From the NCBI GenBank assembly GCA_009823505.1, contig VZQC01009567.1:1-64000 (forward strand): a stretch of 64,000 nt of DNA, written 5' to 3'. This document shows, in pieces, positions 23,226-36,935 of the stretch. The translations under genes were made by a program, and so were the position numbers. A model generated the notes under the pieces. It had not been told where the DNA came from and searched no databases. It worked only from the letters and a program-made list of their open reading frames with translations. Every line of letters starts with the position of its first letter. The first letter of the stretch is position 1. This stretch comes from Rhizomys pruinosus. Its lineage: Eukaryota; Chordata; Mammalia; Rodentia; Spalacidae.

Positions 23226-23760
23226 AAAGGAACCCAGAAGTCACTCAGGCAGGTAGATTATGGGGTAGATTGTATCATTGGCTGCTGGAAGGGGGTCGCA
23301 ACTCTGAGCACTCTTGTAGGGGGTGGCCATCTGGGCGGGGCAGCCTTTCACCCTTGCAGCCAGTGACCAGTGGGTTGGGTTTGGGTTTGGTGCCTCTGTG
23401 TCTTTGTGCGGCCTGGCTCCTGAGGCACGGGAACCCAGAAGTTGCTCAGGCAGTTAGATTTTGGGGTAGATTGTCTCCTGGGCTGCTGAAAGGGGGTTGC
23501 AACTCTGAGCCTTCTTGTAGGGGGTGGCCGTCTGGGTGGAGCCGCCCTTCGCCTTTGCAGCCAGTGACCAGGGGCTCAGGTTTGGGTTTGGTGCCTTTGT
23601 GGCATTGTGCAGGCCAGCTCCTCAGGCACAGGAAGCTGGAAGTCACTCAGGAAGGTACCAGGGCACGTGCTAGGGCAGGCATATATCCTCCCCCCATAGG
23701 AATTGGTGAAAGAGTATCCAAGTGGCCTTTTTTTGGAGAACCTTCAGAACAGGAAGAGAA
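23226..23760 (+). promoter_or_regulatory. L1 5' UTR with ~201-bp tandem monomers
   Basis: The words AACCCAGAAG and TCACTCAGG recur at 23231, 23432 and (diverged) about 23633, giving a 201-base period: two full GC-rich monomers and the start of a third. The non-monomeric remainder runs to ORF1. Monomer arrays act as internal promoters in rodent L1s. The 177-codon open frame 23270-23803 across them is not a gene. Confidence 0.8.
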
Positions 23761-23943
23761 GAGTGATGTAGGCTTCCAATATCCACTGTATAAACACAAT
23801 TGAAAGCCTGAAACCAAGACAAGTCAATACGTCATAAACAAGGAGGAGGAAAGAGAAAAAAAAAATCGGAAGGAGGCAAGCAAAATAATCTGTTAACATA
23901 GTGAAAAGACATTTGTGATTTGAATCACAAAAGGGAAACCCAA

Positions 23944-25112
23944 ATGCCAGGGACACAATGAAGGGACAACATGAGAAAGGCACAGGATAATCCCTCACCA
24001 GGCTCTACCAGACCTGTAGGAGATAGCTACAATGGGATCCCCTTGGAGGTGACTCAAGGAACAGATTTTAGAGGAATAATTGCAGACCTATGCAGAGAAT
24101 TTAAAGAAAATAAAGAAGAATTCAGAGAACTAAAGAGAGAGAATGAAAAACTCAAAAAGGACCTAGAAGGATAGAATGACAAACTTCAGAAATAAATAAA
24201 GGAACAGTGTGACAAACTCCAGAAAAACAAGAGGAAGAAAAAAGCAAACTCAGAAAGGAAGTAGAAACACTGAAAAGGAAGCCAAACAATGAAGTAAGGA
24301 GCAACAAGAAGAGATTGAGAAGCTCAAAAAGGAAATGGAAATACTAAAGAAAACACAGGATGAAATGAAAAAGGAATTAGAACACTCATCCAATCAAGAA
24401 GAAAGGAAAGGAAAAAGCCTCAGAATTAGAATAGAGGAAGCAGAACAAAGAATATCAGATCTGGAAGATAACACAGAGCAACTAAAATGTTCAAATAAAG
24501 ATTATGAAAAATTTAAAAATACACAAAAGTGGAACAACCAGGAAATATGGGACCCTATGAAAAGCTCAAACCTCCACATCATAGGAATAGAGGAAGGAGA
24601 AGAATCTCAAGATAATAGTATTGATCAGATCTTCAACAGAATAATAGAAGAAAATTTCCCCAAACTAAAAATAGACAAACCCATTCAAATACAAGAAATA
24701 CATAGGACTCCAAATAGACAAGATCAGAAAAGAAAATCCCCACACATTATCATAGTTAAAATACTAGATGCCCAATACAAACAAAATTCTGCAGGTTAAA
24801 AAAGAAAAACAAGTCACATACAAAGGGAAACCCATCAGAATTACAACTGACTTCTCGGTGCAAACCATGAAAGCAGGAAAAACATGGAGCAAAGCATTCC
24901 CAATGTTAATGGACTATGGATGCCAACCCAGAATACTATACCCAGCAAAAATGTCGACTATAGTTGAAGGAAAGAGAAAAATCTTCCATGACATAAATAA
25001 GAAGATAGAATACATGTCTGGAAAACCAACTCTTCATATATTTCTTGAAGCAATTCAAAGGGCAGAAGAGAGGAGCAACAATACTCCAACACCTAGGAAA
25101 AGAAACTAATAA
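23944..25112 (+). pseudogene. L1 ORF1 (broken)
   Basis: ORF1p is the RNA-binding trimeric chaperone of L1. The start by alignment to the copies at 20093 and 51784 is ATG 23944, but codon 6 is TGA, so the frame reopens only at 23971 (MRKAQDN). Coiled-coil heptads (KENKEEFRELKRENEKLKK) occupy 24090-24170 before a stop. The frame is recovered at 24335-24799 (rest of coiled coil and RRM, with a HIIGIEEGEE motif) and at 24768-25109 (CTD: KPIRITTDFS, YPAKMS). At least two frameshifts plus the early stop make it a pseudogene. Confidence 0.9.
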
Positions 25113-25153
25113 AAATAACACCGTAGGAGTAAAACCAGAGGCTAGAAATCCAA

Positions 25154-28100
25154 ATGGATAACAAAGTGAAAGGAACCAACATACATCTTTCAATTATAAC
25201 CTTAAACATTAATGGGTTAAACTCCCCAATCAAAAGGCATAGACTGGGAGAATGGATTAGGAAACAAAACCCATCTATATGCTGTCTACAAGAAACAAAA
25301 CTCAATTTCAAGGATAGGAACCAACTTAAGGTGAAGGGATGGAAGAAAATATTCCAAGCAAATGGTAACAAAAAGAAAGCAGGTGTTGTTATTCCAATAT
25401 CAGACAAAATAGACTTCAAAACAAAAGAAATCAAAAGGGACAACGAGGATCATTACATCTTTATTAAAGGAACAATTGACGATGAAGATCTCACAATCAT
25501 GAATATATATACACCAAACCCTGGTGCACCAAATGTTATAAAGTGAGTTCTTCGGGATCTCAAGGCACAGAATCACCCCAGCACACTAATAATAAGGGAC
25601 TTCAATACCCCATTAAGTCCCTTAGACAGATCAACAGGAGAAAAGATAAACAGAGACACATCTGAACTAAATGATACAATACACCAAATGGACCTCACAG
25701 ACATCTATCAAATAATTCACCCAAACACCAGAGAATACACTTTCTACCCAGCACCTCACGGAACATTCTCCAAAATAGACTATATGCTTGGACACAGGAA
25801 AAAAATCAACAAATACAAATACATGGAAATAATCTCATGCATTCTATCAGACCACAGTGAAATAAAACTCAAATTCAACACCAGGATAAACCCTACAACC
25901 TACAAGAACACATGGAGATTAAACAACACTCTCCTGAATAATGAATGGGTCTAGGAAGAAAGAAAGAAATAAAAACATTCCTGGAACTGAATGACAATGA
26001 TAATACAACACAGAAAAACCTATGGAAATTTAAAAGCAGTCCTAAGAGGGAAGATTATCACTCTAAGTGCCACGTTAAGAAAACAGAAAGAGCACAAGTG
26101 AATGATGTAACACTGCAGCTAAAAATACGTGAGAGACAACAACAAATGAACTGTAAACGCAACAGACAAGAAGAAATTTCAAAAATCAGAGGAGAGATCA
26201 ATGAAATAAAAACAAAGAAAACCATACAAAAAAATCAATGAATCCAAAATGTGGTTCTTTGAGAGAATAAACAAGATAGACAGACCTCTAGCCCAGTTAA
26301 CCAAAAGAAAGAAGGAACAATTCCAAATCAATAGAATCTGTGATGAAAGGGGAAATATCACAACAGACAATGAAAAGGTCCAGACAATCAAACAGGGAAA
26401 CTTCAAAAACCTATACTCTACTAAGTATGAAAACCTAGAAAAAATGGATGAATATCTGAAATCCTGGGAATCACCAAAGCTCAACCAAGAAGAGATCGAC
26501 AGCCTAAATAGACCAATAATACATGAAGAAATTGAAAATGTAATAAGTAGCCTCGCAACCAAAAAATGCCCAGGCCCAGATGGTTTCATGGCAGAATTCT
26601 ATAAAATATTTCAAAAAGACTTATAACCATTGCTATTCAAGTTGTTTAGAAGGATACAAACGGAGGGAGTTCTCCCAGATTCCTTCTATGAAGCCAGCAT
26701 CACGCTATTACCAAAACCAGGTAAAGATACAACCAAAAAGGAGAACTATAGCCCCATCTCCCTAATGAACACAGATGCCAAAATTCTAAACAGGATACTG
26801 GCAAATCGCATACAGACCCACATCAAGAACATCATCCAACATGACCAAGTTGGATTCATACCAGAGATGCAGGGATGCTTCAACATATGAAAATCAATAA
26901 ATATCATCAAGCACATGAATGGACTGAAAGACAAAAACCACACCATCATCTCAACTGACATGGAGAAAGCCTTTGACAAAATCCAGCATCCCTTCATGTT
27001 TAAAGTCTTAGAGGGAATTTTACTGGAGGGATCATTCCTCAATGTAATCAAAACCATATACAAGAAACCCACAGCCAATATCATCCTAAATGGGGAAATG
27101 ACAGAAGCATTCCCCTTAAAGGTAGGAACTCAGCAAGGCTGCCCCCTGTCACCACTCATTTTCAATATAATGCTTGAAAACCTTGTTAGGGCAATAAGGC
27201 AAGAAAAGGAAATTAAAGGAGTTCTAATTGGAAAAGAGGACGCTATACCTTTTTGCTGATGATAAGATTATCTACCTAAGGGATACTAAGAACTCCACCA
27301 GAAAACTCCTAGAAATGATTAAGAGCTTCGGTAAAGTAGCAGGATACAAAATAAATCTAGAAAAATCAGTAGCCTGTCTTTACACCAACAATAAGCAACT
27401 GAAGAAGGACTACAAGGAGACCTTCCCACTTAAAATAGCCTCAAAAACAATAAAATGCCTAGGAAAAAACCTAACCAAAGACACCAAGGATCTCTACCAA
27501 AAAAGTTTTAAACCCCTGAAGAAGGAAGTTGAGGAAGACATCAGAAGATGGACAAACCTCCCATGCTCATGGATTGAGAAAATAAATATGGTAAAAATGT
27601 CCATCCTACCCAAACTCGTGTACAGATTTATACAATCCCAAGCAAAATCCCCAAGAGCTTCTTCACAGGCTTGGAAAAACAATCCTCAATTTCATTTGGA
27701 AAAACAAAAGACCCCAAATAGCCAAAGCAACCCTGAGTGAAAAGAGCAATACAGGGGGGATCGCTCTACCAGACATCAAACTTAAAAACTGTTCAACATC
27801 ATTAATTATTAGGGAAATGCAAATTAAGACCACTTTAAGATATCACCTCACTCTGATAAGACTGGCCAGGATCAAGAAGACAAATTATATCAAGTGCTGG
27901 AGAGGTTGCAGGTAAAGGGGAACACTCATCCATTGCTGGTGGGAATGTAAACTTGTACAGCCACTATGGAAAGCAGTGTGGAAAACACTTAGAAGACTCA
28001 AAATGAGCCTGCCATTAGACCCAGTCATACCACTCCTGGGTATATACCCACAAGACTCATCTTACTGTAGAAATACATGCACAGCTATATTTAGTGCTGC

Positions 28101-28310
28101 TCTGTTCACAATAGCAAAAAGCTGGAACCAACCCAAATGCCCCTCAGCTAATGAGTGGATAGAGAAAATGTAGTACATATACACAATGAAATTCTATGCA
28201 GCGGTAAAGAAAAGCAACATCATGAACTTTGCAGGTAAATTGATGGAGCTATAAGGCATTATAATAAGTGAAGTAACACAGTCCCAGAAAAACAAACAAT
28301 GAATGGTATC
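25154..28310 (+). pseudogene. L1 ORF2 (endonuclease-reverse transcriptase), broken and internally deleted
   Basis: ORF2p nicks target DNA and reverse transcribes L1 RNA. The EN domain (25154-25960) keeps LNINGLNSP, CLQETK and a SDHS near 25850. The GDFNTP-type motif is changed to RDFNTP (~25600). RT follows with [17 protein letters not shown] (~27135) and the catalytic FADD at about 27250-27262. Frames break at 25545, 25943, 26241, 26626, 26890 and 27259. At about 27776 the sequence jumps from the post-RT segment straight to the CCHC-proximal region, deleting roughly 0.65-0.7 kb relative to 3090-3735. The C-terminus is intact to about 28300. Non-functional. Confidence 0.9.
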
Positions 28311-29513
28311 CCTCATATGTGGATGCTAGCTCCAATAACCCAGTTATAAATATTTCTTGTGGAGATGGATGCATATAAAAAGAACAGCAACAGAAAGACT
28401 GCATCAGAAAACTTACTGAAATGGTGAATCAGGAAGGGTGGGAGGGGTGGAAGAGGGACACGTGTGTATATTCAATTAATACATATTTAATTGATGTGAG
28501 TTCAACAAGTATCCAATTTTGCCCAGACTCTGTCTACAGATTACATGGTGTTTTAGGACTTAATAAAAGTAAGCATATGTATATTAAACAACATTGGTTT
28601 AAAGGTTCTGATAAAAACGGTAATGCACCTGAGATAGTTAGAAATATAAATTGTTGTTGTCTACATTTGTTTTACTTAAAATCTTGTATAACAATAACTT
28701 TGGGATTGGTACATACAAATGTTCTCTATAATTTTTCTGTTGTACAGTATCACCTTGTAGCATTCTCTTTTGCCTGTAGGATGATTTAACTTAAAAAATA
28801 AAGTTTGCTTGCCAAGTTAACCACATACCATAACCCAAAACAGCATGAGTGAATTTGATGAAATCTGTGCCTTGATTCCAGCCTATAGGTATGTGTAATA
28901 GAACTGCCTTTTTGAGACTCATGAGTCAAAAAACAAAAACCTAAAATAAAAAGGGGGATACAGATAGATATGGAACCTTTTTGTCAAAAACTTTGCAATT
29001 CAAATCTTAAAACTAACTATGGGAAAAGATTTGTATGTTCCAACAGGTCAAAATGTCACCAACTTAATGGCTGAGAAAGAAAAGATACAGCTTTTCATTG
29101 TGTAGGATGTACCAGGAAGTGCCAGCAGAAAGGTTGGCCCATCTGAACATTGAAAGCAAGAAAAGCCTCAGATTACTACAGACATAAAACCGCTCTGTGG
29201 ATCCTACTTGTAACAACTATTTATAATGAGTCCTAATGAAACTTACCATCTAGGTGCCACAAGTTTTTAAGACGAGAGACTTTCTTACCTCCCCTCCATA
29301 GAACAAGGAGAAATATGATGATGACGATGAGGTCGTTCTCTAACTGTAAAGTGGTGCCAACTGTTATAGAGGTAATCTCTTATAAAACCAGTATAACTGC
29401 CTTCTTTAATTGACTAATAGACATAGGAAATTTGAAAAGGATTATTCTCTATTCAGAACCAAATATAATACTAAAGTCTCCTTAAGCTATGAACTTAAGC
29501 AAAATATATTAAT
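28311..29513 (+). repeat. Block A, copy 2
   Basis: Colinear with 330-1776 minus the B2 there, and partly with 47122-47490. It follows an L1 3' end with no poly(A) and runs without a visible break into L1 3'-UTR-like sequence at 29514. Two copies with the same upstream L1 junction suggest one long 3' UTR or duplication of a locus. Confidence 0.6.
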
Positions 29514-30480
29514 ACAGGATCTCTGACATCAGCAATGCAATTCTACCAAGGAGATGTTGGCCAGGGGATCCAAGCCCCCCCAAAATGTAAAGGTTTCTTG
29601 CCTGTAAACTGGGATACCTGCAAGAAGAGAGGCGATAAGGCCCTGATGCCGAAGACCTGATGTAAGCATGGGAAAGATGTATTGAGACTGCACATGCAAG
29701 TGTACAGTTGGTGTCTGGAATGCCAGAGAGTGTTACCAAAGGCCACTAAACCAATAAAGCAAATATGAGTCTCCTTGAGTCAAGCAAGTCTCCTCCATCA
29801 GCACCAGCTACACTTCACCTGCCTGGAAATACTGTGCAACAGTGACAGCCATATGCCTGTATATCCCAAATCTAATTGGCTATTAGCTCTCTCCTTGGAG
29901 GAATAGCCCATGGCTGATGCCACAAGCTTACATCCTCTAGTGGTTAGGAGATATTATAAGCTAGAGTAAGACCCTGTCATATTTTACAGAAAAAAACATA
30001 ATTCATGGATTAACATACCATCTGTGTCTATACCAAAGTAACCTACCATAACAATTAGTACTGTTTAAATACCTATATATCTTATTGCTTGTACTTCATT
30101 AGTATGATTGAAAGGTTATTCCTGGACAAACTGTCAGCCCAAGAAAGGAAACAGCCAGAATTGACCAGAGTCCAAGACAACAGCTCCAGAGAAAGGAGAA
30201 AGTTTTGCTTCTCATCCACCTTTGCCCCTTTTCTAAGCCTAGGGAACAATCTGCAGAAGAGAGGGCATGGTAGAATGTAAGGGCTGTGATTGGGGTGAAT
30301 GGTGAAACTACAGCAGTATAGTCTGGACACTCATTTGATCAACTTTATTGAACATACAAGCCCACCCCCAGCTGGATGGTGAGACACATGGGCTGTGTAG
30401 GTTTGGACACACCTGCTTGTAAGTTGATTTTACATGAAGGATGGTTGTAGTCATAAATTATTTCTTATTGTTAAGAAAAT
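29514..30480 (+). mobile_element. Old L1 (Lx-like) 3' UTR, forward
   Basis: Reverse complement of 5880-6800 with clear colinearity; 29790-30090 also matches 54830-55160. It ends in an A-rich stretch (30473-30520) that may be the remnant poly(A). Confidence 0.65.
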
Positions 30481-30675
30481 GAAAAAAATAAAGAAGTAAT
30501 AAAAAAGAAAAATACTAAAGCACTCTGTATTGTAATTCAGTATTATAATTGTAAGATTATAAGTGGTTTTTAAGTTTTCTTTTATCATCAGAAATTTTCA
30601 GTTTCTATAATTAATACTGATGCTTTACAACCAAAGGAATTGATTATCAATAAATACAAGTGATATTGAATTTAA

Positions 30676-33408
30676 AAAGAAACCCAAAAACATCACACTA
30701 AATGGAGAAAAGTTGGAAGCATTCCCCTTAAAGGCAGGAACATGGCAAGGCTGTCCACTATCGCCACTCCTCTTCAATATAGTGCTTGAAATGCTTGCTA
30801 GGGCAATAAGGTGATAAAGTGAAATTAAAGAAGTACTAATTGGAAAAGAGGAAGTTAAACTATTCCTTTTTGCAGATGATATGATATTTTACCAAAGGGA
30901 TGCTAAAAACTACACCAGAAAACTCTTAGAAACAAGTAAAAGTTTCAGTAAAGTGGCGGGATACAAAATAAACCTAGAAAAATCAGTAGCCTTTCTTTAC
31001 ACCAATAAGAAGCAACTGGAGAAGGAATATAAGAACTTTCCAATCACAATAGCCTCAGAAAAATAAAATACCTAGGAATAAAACTAAACAAAGACACCAA
31101 AGACCTCAACAACAAAATTTTTAAAACCCTGAAGAAGGAGATTGAAAGTGGCATCAAAAAATGGAAAGACCTCTCATGCTCATGGATTTGAAAAATTAAT
31201 ATAGTAAAAATGTCCATTCTACCAAATTAATATCCAGATTCAATGCAATCCCAATCAAAACTCCCAGGAGTTTTTCACACACTTAGAAAAAAATCCTTAA
31301 ATTCATATGGAAGAACAAAACACCACAAATACCTAAAGCAGCCCTGAGTGAAAAGTGCAATACTGGGGGGATTACATTACCAGACTTCAAGCTATATTAC
31401 AGGGCTATAGGCATAAAGACAGCCTGGTACTGGCAAAAACCAGAAACATTGAACAATGGATCAAAATAGAAGATCCAACTTGAGCTCAAATAACTTCAGC
31501 TACCTCATATTTGACAAAGGGGCCAAAAAAGCTCAGTGGAGGAAATATAGCATCTTCAGCAAATGGTGTTGGTAAAACTGGATCACCATTTGTAGAAGAA
31601 CAAAATTAAACCCCTACCTCTCACCCTGTTCAAAAATAAACTCCAAGTGGATCAAAGATCTCAACCTAAAACCTGAAACCCTGAAGGTGATAGAAGAAAA
31701 TGTCAGCAGCAACCTACAAGACTTAGGCATAGGAAAAGACTTTCTAAATCAAACAGCAGCTGCACAGGAAGTAAGGACAACAGCTGATAAGTGGGACTTC
31801 ATCAAACTCAAAAGCTTTTGTACAGCTAAAGAAACAATCAAGGAAGTGAAAAGAAAACCCATAGAGTGTGAAGAAACCTTCAACACTGATAAATCTTACA
31901 GAACATTAACATCCAGAACATATAAGCTACTTAAAAAACAAATAAGTAAGAAGAAAATTGACCTACTCAAAAGATGGAGTAAAGATCTGAACAGAGACTG
32001 CCAGTAAGGAATAAAGATGGCTGAGAAACATCTTAAAACATGTTCAACATAATTAATAATTAAGGAAATGCAAATTACATCCACACTAAGGTATCATCAA
32101 ACTCCAAAAAGACTAGCCAAGAGTAAGAAAACAAAAGACACCAAATGCTGGAGAGGTTGTAGGGAAAGGGGAACACTCATCCACTGCTGGTGGAAATGTA
32201 AACTGGTACAACCACTGTGGAAAGCAGAGTGGAGAACCCTTAAAAAACTCAATATGGGCCTACCACCGACCCAGCCATACCATTCCTGGGTATATACCCA
32301 CAAGATGCATCCTAACGCAAAGATACATGCACAGTTATATTTATTGTAGCTCTCTTCACAATAACAAAGAACTGGAACCAACCCAAATGCCCCTCAACTG
32401 ATGACTGGATAAAAAAATGTGATATATCTACACAGTGGAGTTCTATGCAGCAGTAAAGAAAGAAGACATCATGAGCTTTGCTGGTAAATGGATGGAACTT
32501 GAAGCAATTATGCTAAGTGAAGTAACACAGTCACAGAAAAAAAAAGGTGAATGGTTTCCCACATTTGTGGATGCTTACACGAAATCCCCAGTTGGCAGGC
32601 AAAGTGAGCAACTTTATTATTATATTTCATTTTATCTGAAAGCAACTGTGCTATTCCAATGTGAATCTGTAAATGGACTCTAGATTTGTCCTACCACTTA
32701 TATTCAAATATGTTAATTACCATGTATGGATGGAAGATATGTAGTCATATTCTAAAAAAAAGAATGTAAAGTTAAAAAAGTAGTGTATAGTAAGAAATTT
32801 CATTGTATAGAGATATGACCAGGAAAGACAAATGGTGCATATTCTCATGAGTGGGTGTTAGCTTCAAATCTTTAGATTTGTGTGTTTCAACTGTATTGTC
32901 CACAGAGGTCTGGAATTTGGGAAACTGCCATGGGGGAGGTTCCATAGGAGAGGAGATAGAATGGAATGATATAAGGCAGAAAGGAGGAATAATGGACTAC
33001 ACAGGGCTGAAGGGGGTGGAGAATGGAAACACCAGTCAGAGGAGTATGGGGAGGGATAATTAACACTAAATGCCTTTAGGAAATGTTATTTGACAACTTA
33101 CCACTAAAGAAGCTTATTAAAATATATGTATATACTGTATAAGTATAACATAAAGTAAGTATACAATAAAATGAGAACAGTGGTCCTTCTAGACAATGTA
33201 GGATAGCAAAGAAAAGCCCAATTCCAGGAATGGACCCATCTTTTGAAGCTGATTATCAGGAGATCTGTAAACTCTCAAGCAACACTGAACAATGCCTTGG
33301 CTTTTGATTGCTTTCTAGAATTTGAAACTACGTTCTTATCACTGAAGGCAATACATAAATGAGTTGTAGAACAAACAAGGAGAAATAAAGCTGATGCAGC
33401 CTCAAAAC
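30676..33408 (+). mobile_element. L1 LINE, 5'-truncated ORF2 with 3' UTR
   Basis: It begins in the RT domain ([19 protein letters not shown] codons at 30690). The FADD motif lies at about 30868-30882. Broken frames continue to the C-terminal CCHC ([16 protein letters not shown], 32140-32206), a frameshift near 32265, then the C-terminal EFYAAVKK, FAGKWMELE and SEVTQSQ (32435-32545). The 3' UTR continues to 33408 and includes a segment (33170-33405) resembling Lx 3' UTR. A reverse L1 abuts at 33409. Confidence 0.88.
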
Positions 33409-36400
33409 AATTTTTTGTTGTAGAGATATTTGGTGTCTTTGGTTAGGTTTGTTCCTAGGTATGTTATTTGTTTTGATCCTATTGAATGGGAAGGTCTCCT
33501 TATATTCCTTCTTCTGTTGCTTTTTGTTGGTATAAAGAAAAGCTACTGATTTTTCTAGGTTAATTTTGTATCCTGCCACTTTACTGATACTCTTAATCAT
33601 TTCTAGGAGGTTTGTTTTTTAGCATCCCTTAGATAAACTATCATATTGTCTGCAAAAAGGGATAGTTTCACATCCTGCTTTCCAATTAGTACTCCTTTAA
33701 TTTCCCTTTCCTTCCTTAATGCCCTAGCAAGCATTTCAAGGACTATATTGAAGAGGAGTGGTGATAGGGGCAGCCTTGCCAGGTTCCTGCCTTTAAGGGG
33801 AATGCTTCGAACTTTTCTCCATTTAGGATGATGTTGGCTGTGTGTTTGTTATATATGGCTTTGGTTATGTTGAGGAGTGTTCCCTCCAGTCCAATTCCCT
33901 CTAGAACTTTAAAACATGAAGGGATACTGGATATTGACAAACGCTTTTGTGCATCAATTGAGATGATCACCTGGTTTTTGTCTTTCAGTCCATTTGTGTT
34001 TTATCATATTTGTTGATTTTCACATGTAGAACCAGCCTTCATATCTGGTATGAATCTAACTTGGTCATGATGGATTATTTTTTGATGTGGGTCTGTATGG
34101 GGTTTGGAAGTATTTTGTTGATTATTTTTGTGTCTATGTTCACTAATGAGATGGACCCATAGTTTTCTATTTTGGTTGTATCTTTGCCTGGTTTGGCAAT
34201 TAGGTTAATGCTGTCTTCATAGAAGGAATACAGGAAATTTCCCTCTGTTTGTATCCTTCTAAACAGTTTGAGTAGTAATGGTTATAAGTCCTTTTTATAG
34301 AGTTCTGCCACAAAACCATCCAGGCATGGGCATTTTTTAGTTGAGAGATTTTTATTACATTTTCAATTTCCTCAAATATTACGGGTCAGTTTAAGTTGTT
34401 AATCTCATCTTGGTTAAGATTTTGTGAATCTCAGGATTTCCAATATTTGTCCATTTCTCTTAGGTTTTCAAATTAAGTAGAGTATCAGCTTTTTAATTAT
34501 TCCTATGTGACTGGAACTTTTTTGATGTCCGTTGTGATGTTTTCCTTTTCATCACAAATTTGGTTGGAGTTGTTCTTTTTTTATTCTTTTGGTTAACTTG
34601 GCTAGAGGTCTGTGTATCATGTTTAGTCTCTCAAAGAACCAACTTTTGGATTCAGTGATTCTTTGTATTATTTTCTTTGTTTCTATCTCATTGATTTCTG
34701 CTCTGATTTTTGTTATTTCTTCCTGAGTGTTGGCATTCATTTGTTGTTGTGTCTCAAGCGTTTTTAGCTGCAGTATGAGATCTTTCTGTTTTTTTAATCT
34801 AGGCACCCAAGGCTATAAACTTCCCTCTTAAGACTGCTTTTAAAATATCCCATAGGTTTTGTTGTGTTGTGTTGTCATTTTCATTTAGTTTCAGGAATGC
34901 ATTTATTTCCTTCTTTATTTCTTCGTTAACCCATTCATTTTTCAGGAGTGTGTTATTTAGTCTCCACGTGTTCTTGTAGATAGTAGGGCTTATCCCGGTG
35001 TTGATATTAAGCTTTCTTTCACTGTGGTCTGACAGAATGCATGAAATTATTTCAATCCTTTTGTATATGTTGAGTTTTTTTTCTGTGTCCCAGTATGTGG
35101 TCACTTTTGGAGAATGTTCCATTCAGTGCTGAATAGAAAGTATATTCCCTGGTGCTTGGTTGGAATATTGGGTAGATGACTTTGAGGTCCATTTGGAGTA
35201 ATGTATTGTTGAGTTCATATGTCTCTCTGTTTATTCTTTGTCCAGTTGATTTATTCAAAGTGCTCAGTAGGGTATTGAAGTCCCCCACTATTATCGTGCT
35301 GGGATTAATCTGTGACTTAAGGTCTTGCAGGATTGCTTTTATAAAGTTTGGTGCACTGGAGCAAGGTGAAATCTTCATGAATAATTGTTTCTTTTATAAG
35401 TATATAATGGCTCTCTTTGTCTTTTCTGATTAGTTTTCCTTTGAGGTATATTTTGTCTGATATTAGAATGGCAACTCCTGCCTGCTTTTTGGTACTATTT
35501 GCTTGGAATATATGTTTCCATCCTTTCACTTTAAGTTGGTGCCTGTCCTTGAGGGTGAGATGGGTTTCTTGTAGACAGCATATAGATGGATTTGGTTTCC
35601 TAATCCATTTTCCCAGTCTATGTCTTTTGATTGGGGAGTTTAGACCATTATTATGTAAGGTTATTATTGAGAGATGTGTGTTTCTTCCTTGCACATTATT
35701 TTCTGTTTGTATGCTTAGTCTAGGTTTGTATTTTCACAGTTACGCTTTTATTAATTATTAATTTCTCTCTCTAGCTGCTTGGAGATAGGTGCTCCTTTAC
35801 TTTGTCCTTTGAATTATTTTGAGTATTTTCTGAAGGGGTGGTTTTTGGACATATTCTTTCATCTTCTTTATATTATGAAACATTTTTCTTTCTCCTTCAA
35901 CTGTAATTGACATTTTTGCTGGGTATCATAATCTGCATTGGTATCTACCATCATTTATTACTGGGAACACTTTGGTTCATGTTCTTCTGGCTTTCATCAT
36001 TTACACCAAAAATGCACGTGTAATTCAGATGGATTTTCCTTTTCATGTAATTGTTATAATTAATTTGTCTTTGTTTTGGGCATCTAGTGTTTTAACTATG
36101 ATAGGGTGTGGGGTATTCCTTTTCTGATCTTGTCTATGTGGTGTTCTGTGTGCTTCTTGTATTTATATGGGTTTGTCATTTTTCACTTTGGAGAAATTTT
36201 CTATTCTGTTGAAGATATGATCAATGCTTTGTTCTTGGATTCTTCTCCTTCCTATATCCCTATGATGTGGAGGTTTGACCTTTTCATAGTATCCCATATT
36301 TCCTGATTGTTCCATTCTTGTGATTTTTTTAATTTTTCATACTCTTTGTTTGAGCATTGCAGTTCTTCCACCTTGTCTCCCAGTGTTGATATTATACTTT

Positions 36401-36935
36401 CTGCATCATCCAATCTGTTACTGAGGCTTTCACCCATCTTTTCCTGCTGATTGGATGAGTGTAATTTCCTTTTTCACTTCATCCTGTCATGATTTTAGTA
36501 TTTCCAGTTCACTTTGGAGTTTGTCATTCTCTCCTTCTAGATATCTGATTTGCTGTTCCGTTTCCTGCTTCATTTCAGCATGGGTTCTTTTCAGTGCTTC
36601 CACTTCATTCCTGAGTTTGTCATTCTCTCCCTTCATTTCTTTCACTATGTCTATTATTTTTTTATTTTTTGTTTATTTTTGTATGTGTATCAATGTATTG
36701 TCTGCATGTAGGTTTGTGCACCCGTGTCGTGCAATGCCTCAGAAGTCAGAAGAGGGTGATGGATTCCCCTGGAACTGGAGTTCAAGATGGTTCTCTGAAG
36801 CCATGTGGGTGCTGTGGATTGAACCCGGGTCCTCTGCAAGAGCAGTCGCCACTCTTAACTGCTAGGCCATCTCTCCAGCCCCTATTGTTATTCATTTAAG
36901 ATCTGTGTCCTGAGTTATCTCCAGAGAGAACTTAT
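33409..36935 (-). mobile_element. L1 LINE, reverse orientation: ORF1 and ORF2 (EN and RT)
   Basis: Read on the minus strand: ORF1 remnants 36930-35800 (coiled coil with EELQCSNKEYEK near 36340), ORF2 EN from about 35690 (LSIITLHNNGLNSP with N changed, CLQETHLTLKDRH; GDFNTLLS near 35290), SDHS near 35020, RT down to an altered ADD-type region near 33640, ending at the post-RT segment at 33409. The C-terminal third of ORF2 and the 3' UTR are absent, so it is truncated at its 3' side by another event. Stops and shifts throughout. Confidence 0.88.
36658..36881 (-). mobile_element. B2-family SINE, reverse, inside L1 ORF1
   Basis: The head CTGGAGAGATGG lies at about 36880-36869, a B-box-like GGTTCAATCC at about 36820, and the AAAATAAACAAAAAATAAAAA tail side at 36660-36680. 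CTATTATT and CTATTGTT flank it at about 36651 and 36881, a probable short imperfect TSD. Confidence 0.9.

Larger units (their letters stand above)
23226..28330 (+). mobile_element. Nearly complete L1 LINE (5' UTR to 3' end, internal deletion)
   Basis: The most complete element in the window: monomeric 5' UTR, ORF1, ORF2 and 3' UTR in order on one strand. It directly abuts the truncated L1 to its left, with no identifiable TSD because the insertion point lies inside repeat sequence. It is continuous with block A on its right. Confidence 0.88.

Noticed and set aside
23270..23803. 177-codon GC-rich plus-strand frame
   Set aside because: Lies across L1 promoter monomers; the internal repetition of the peptide follows the 201-bp monomer period.
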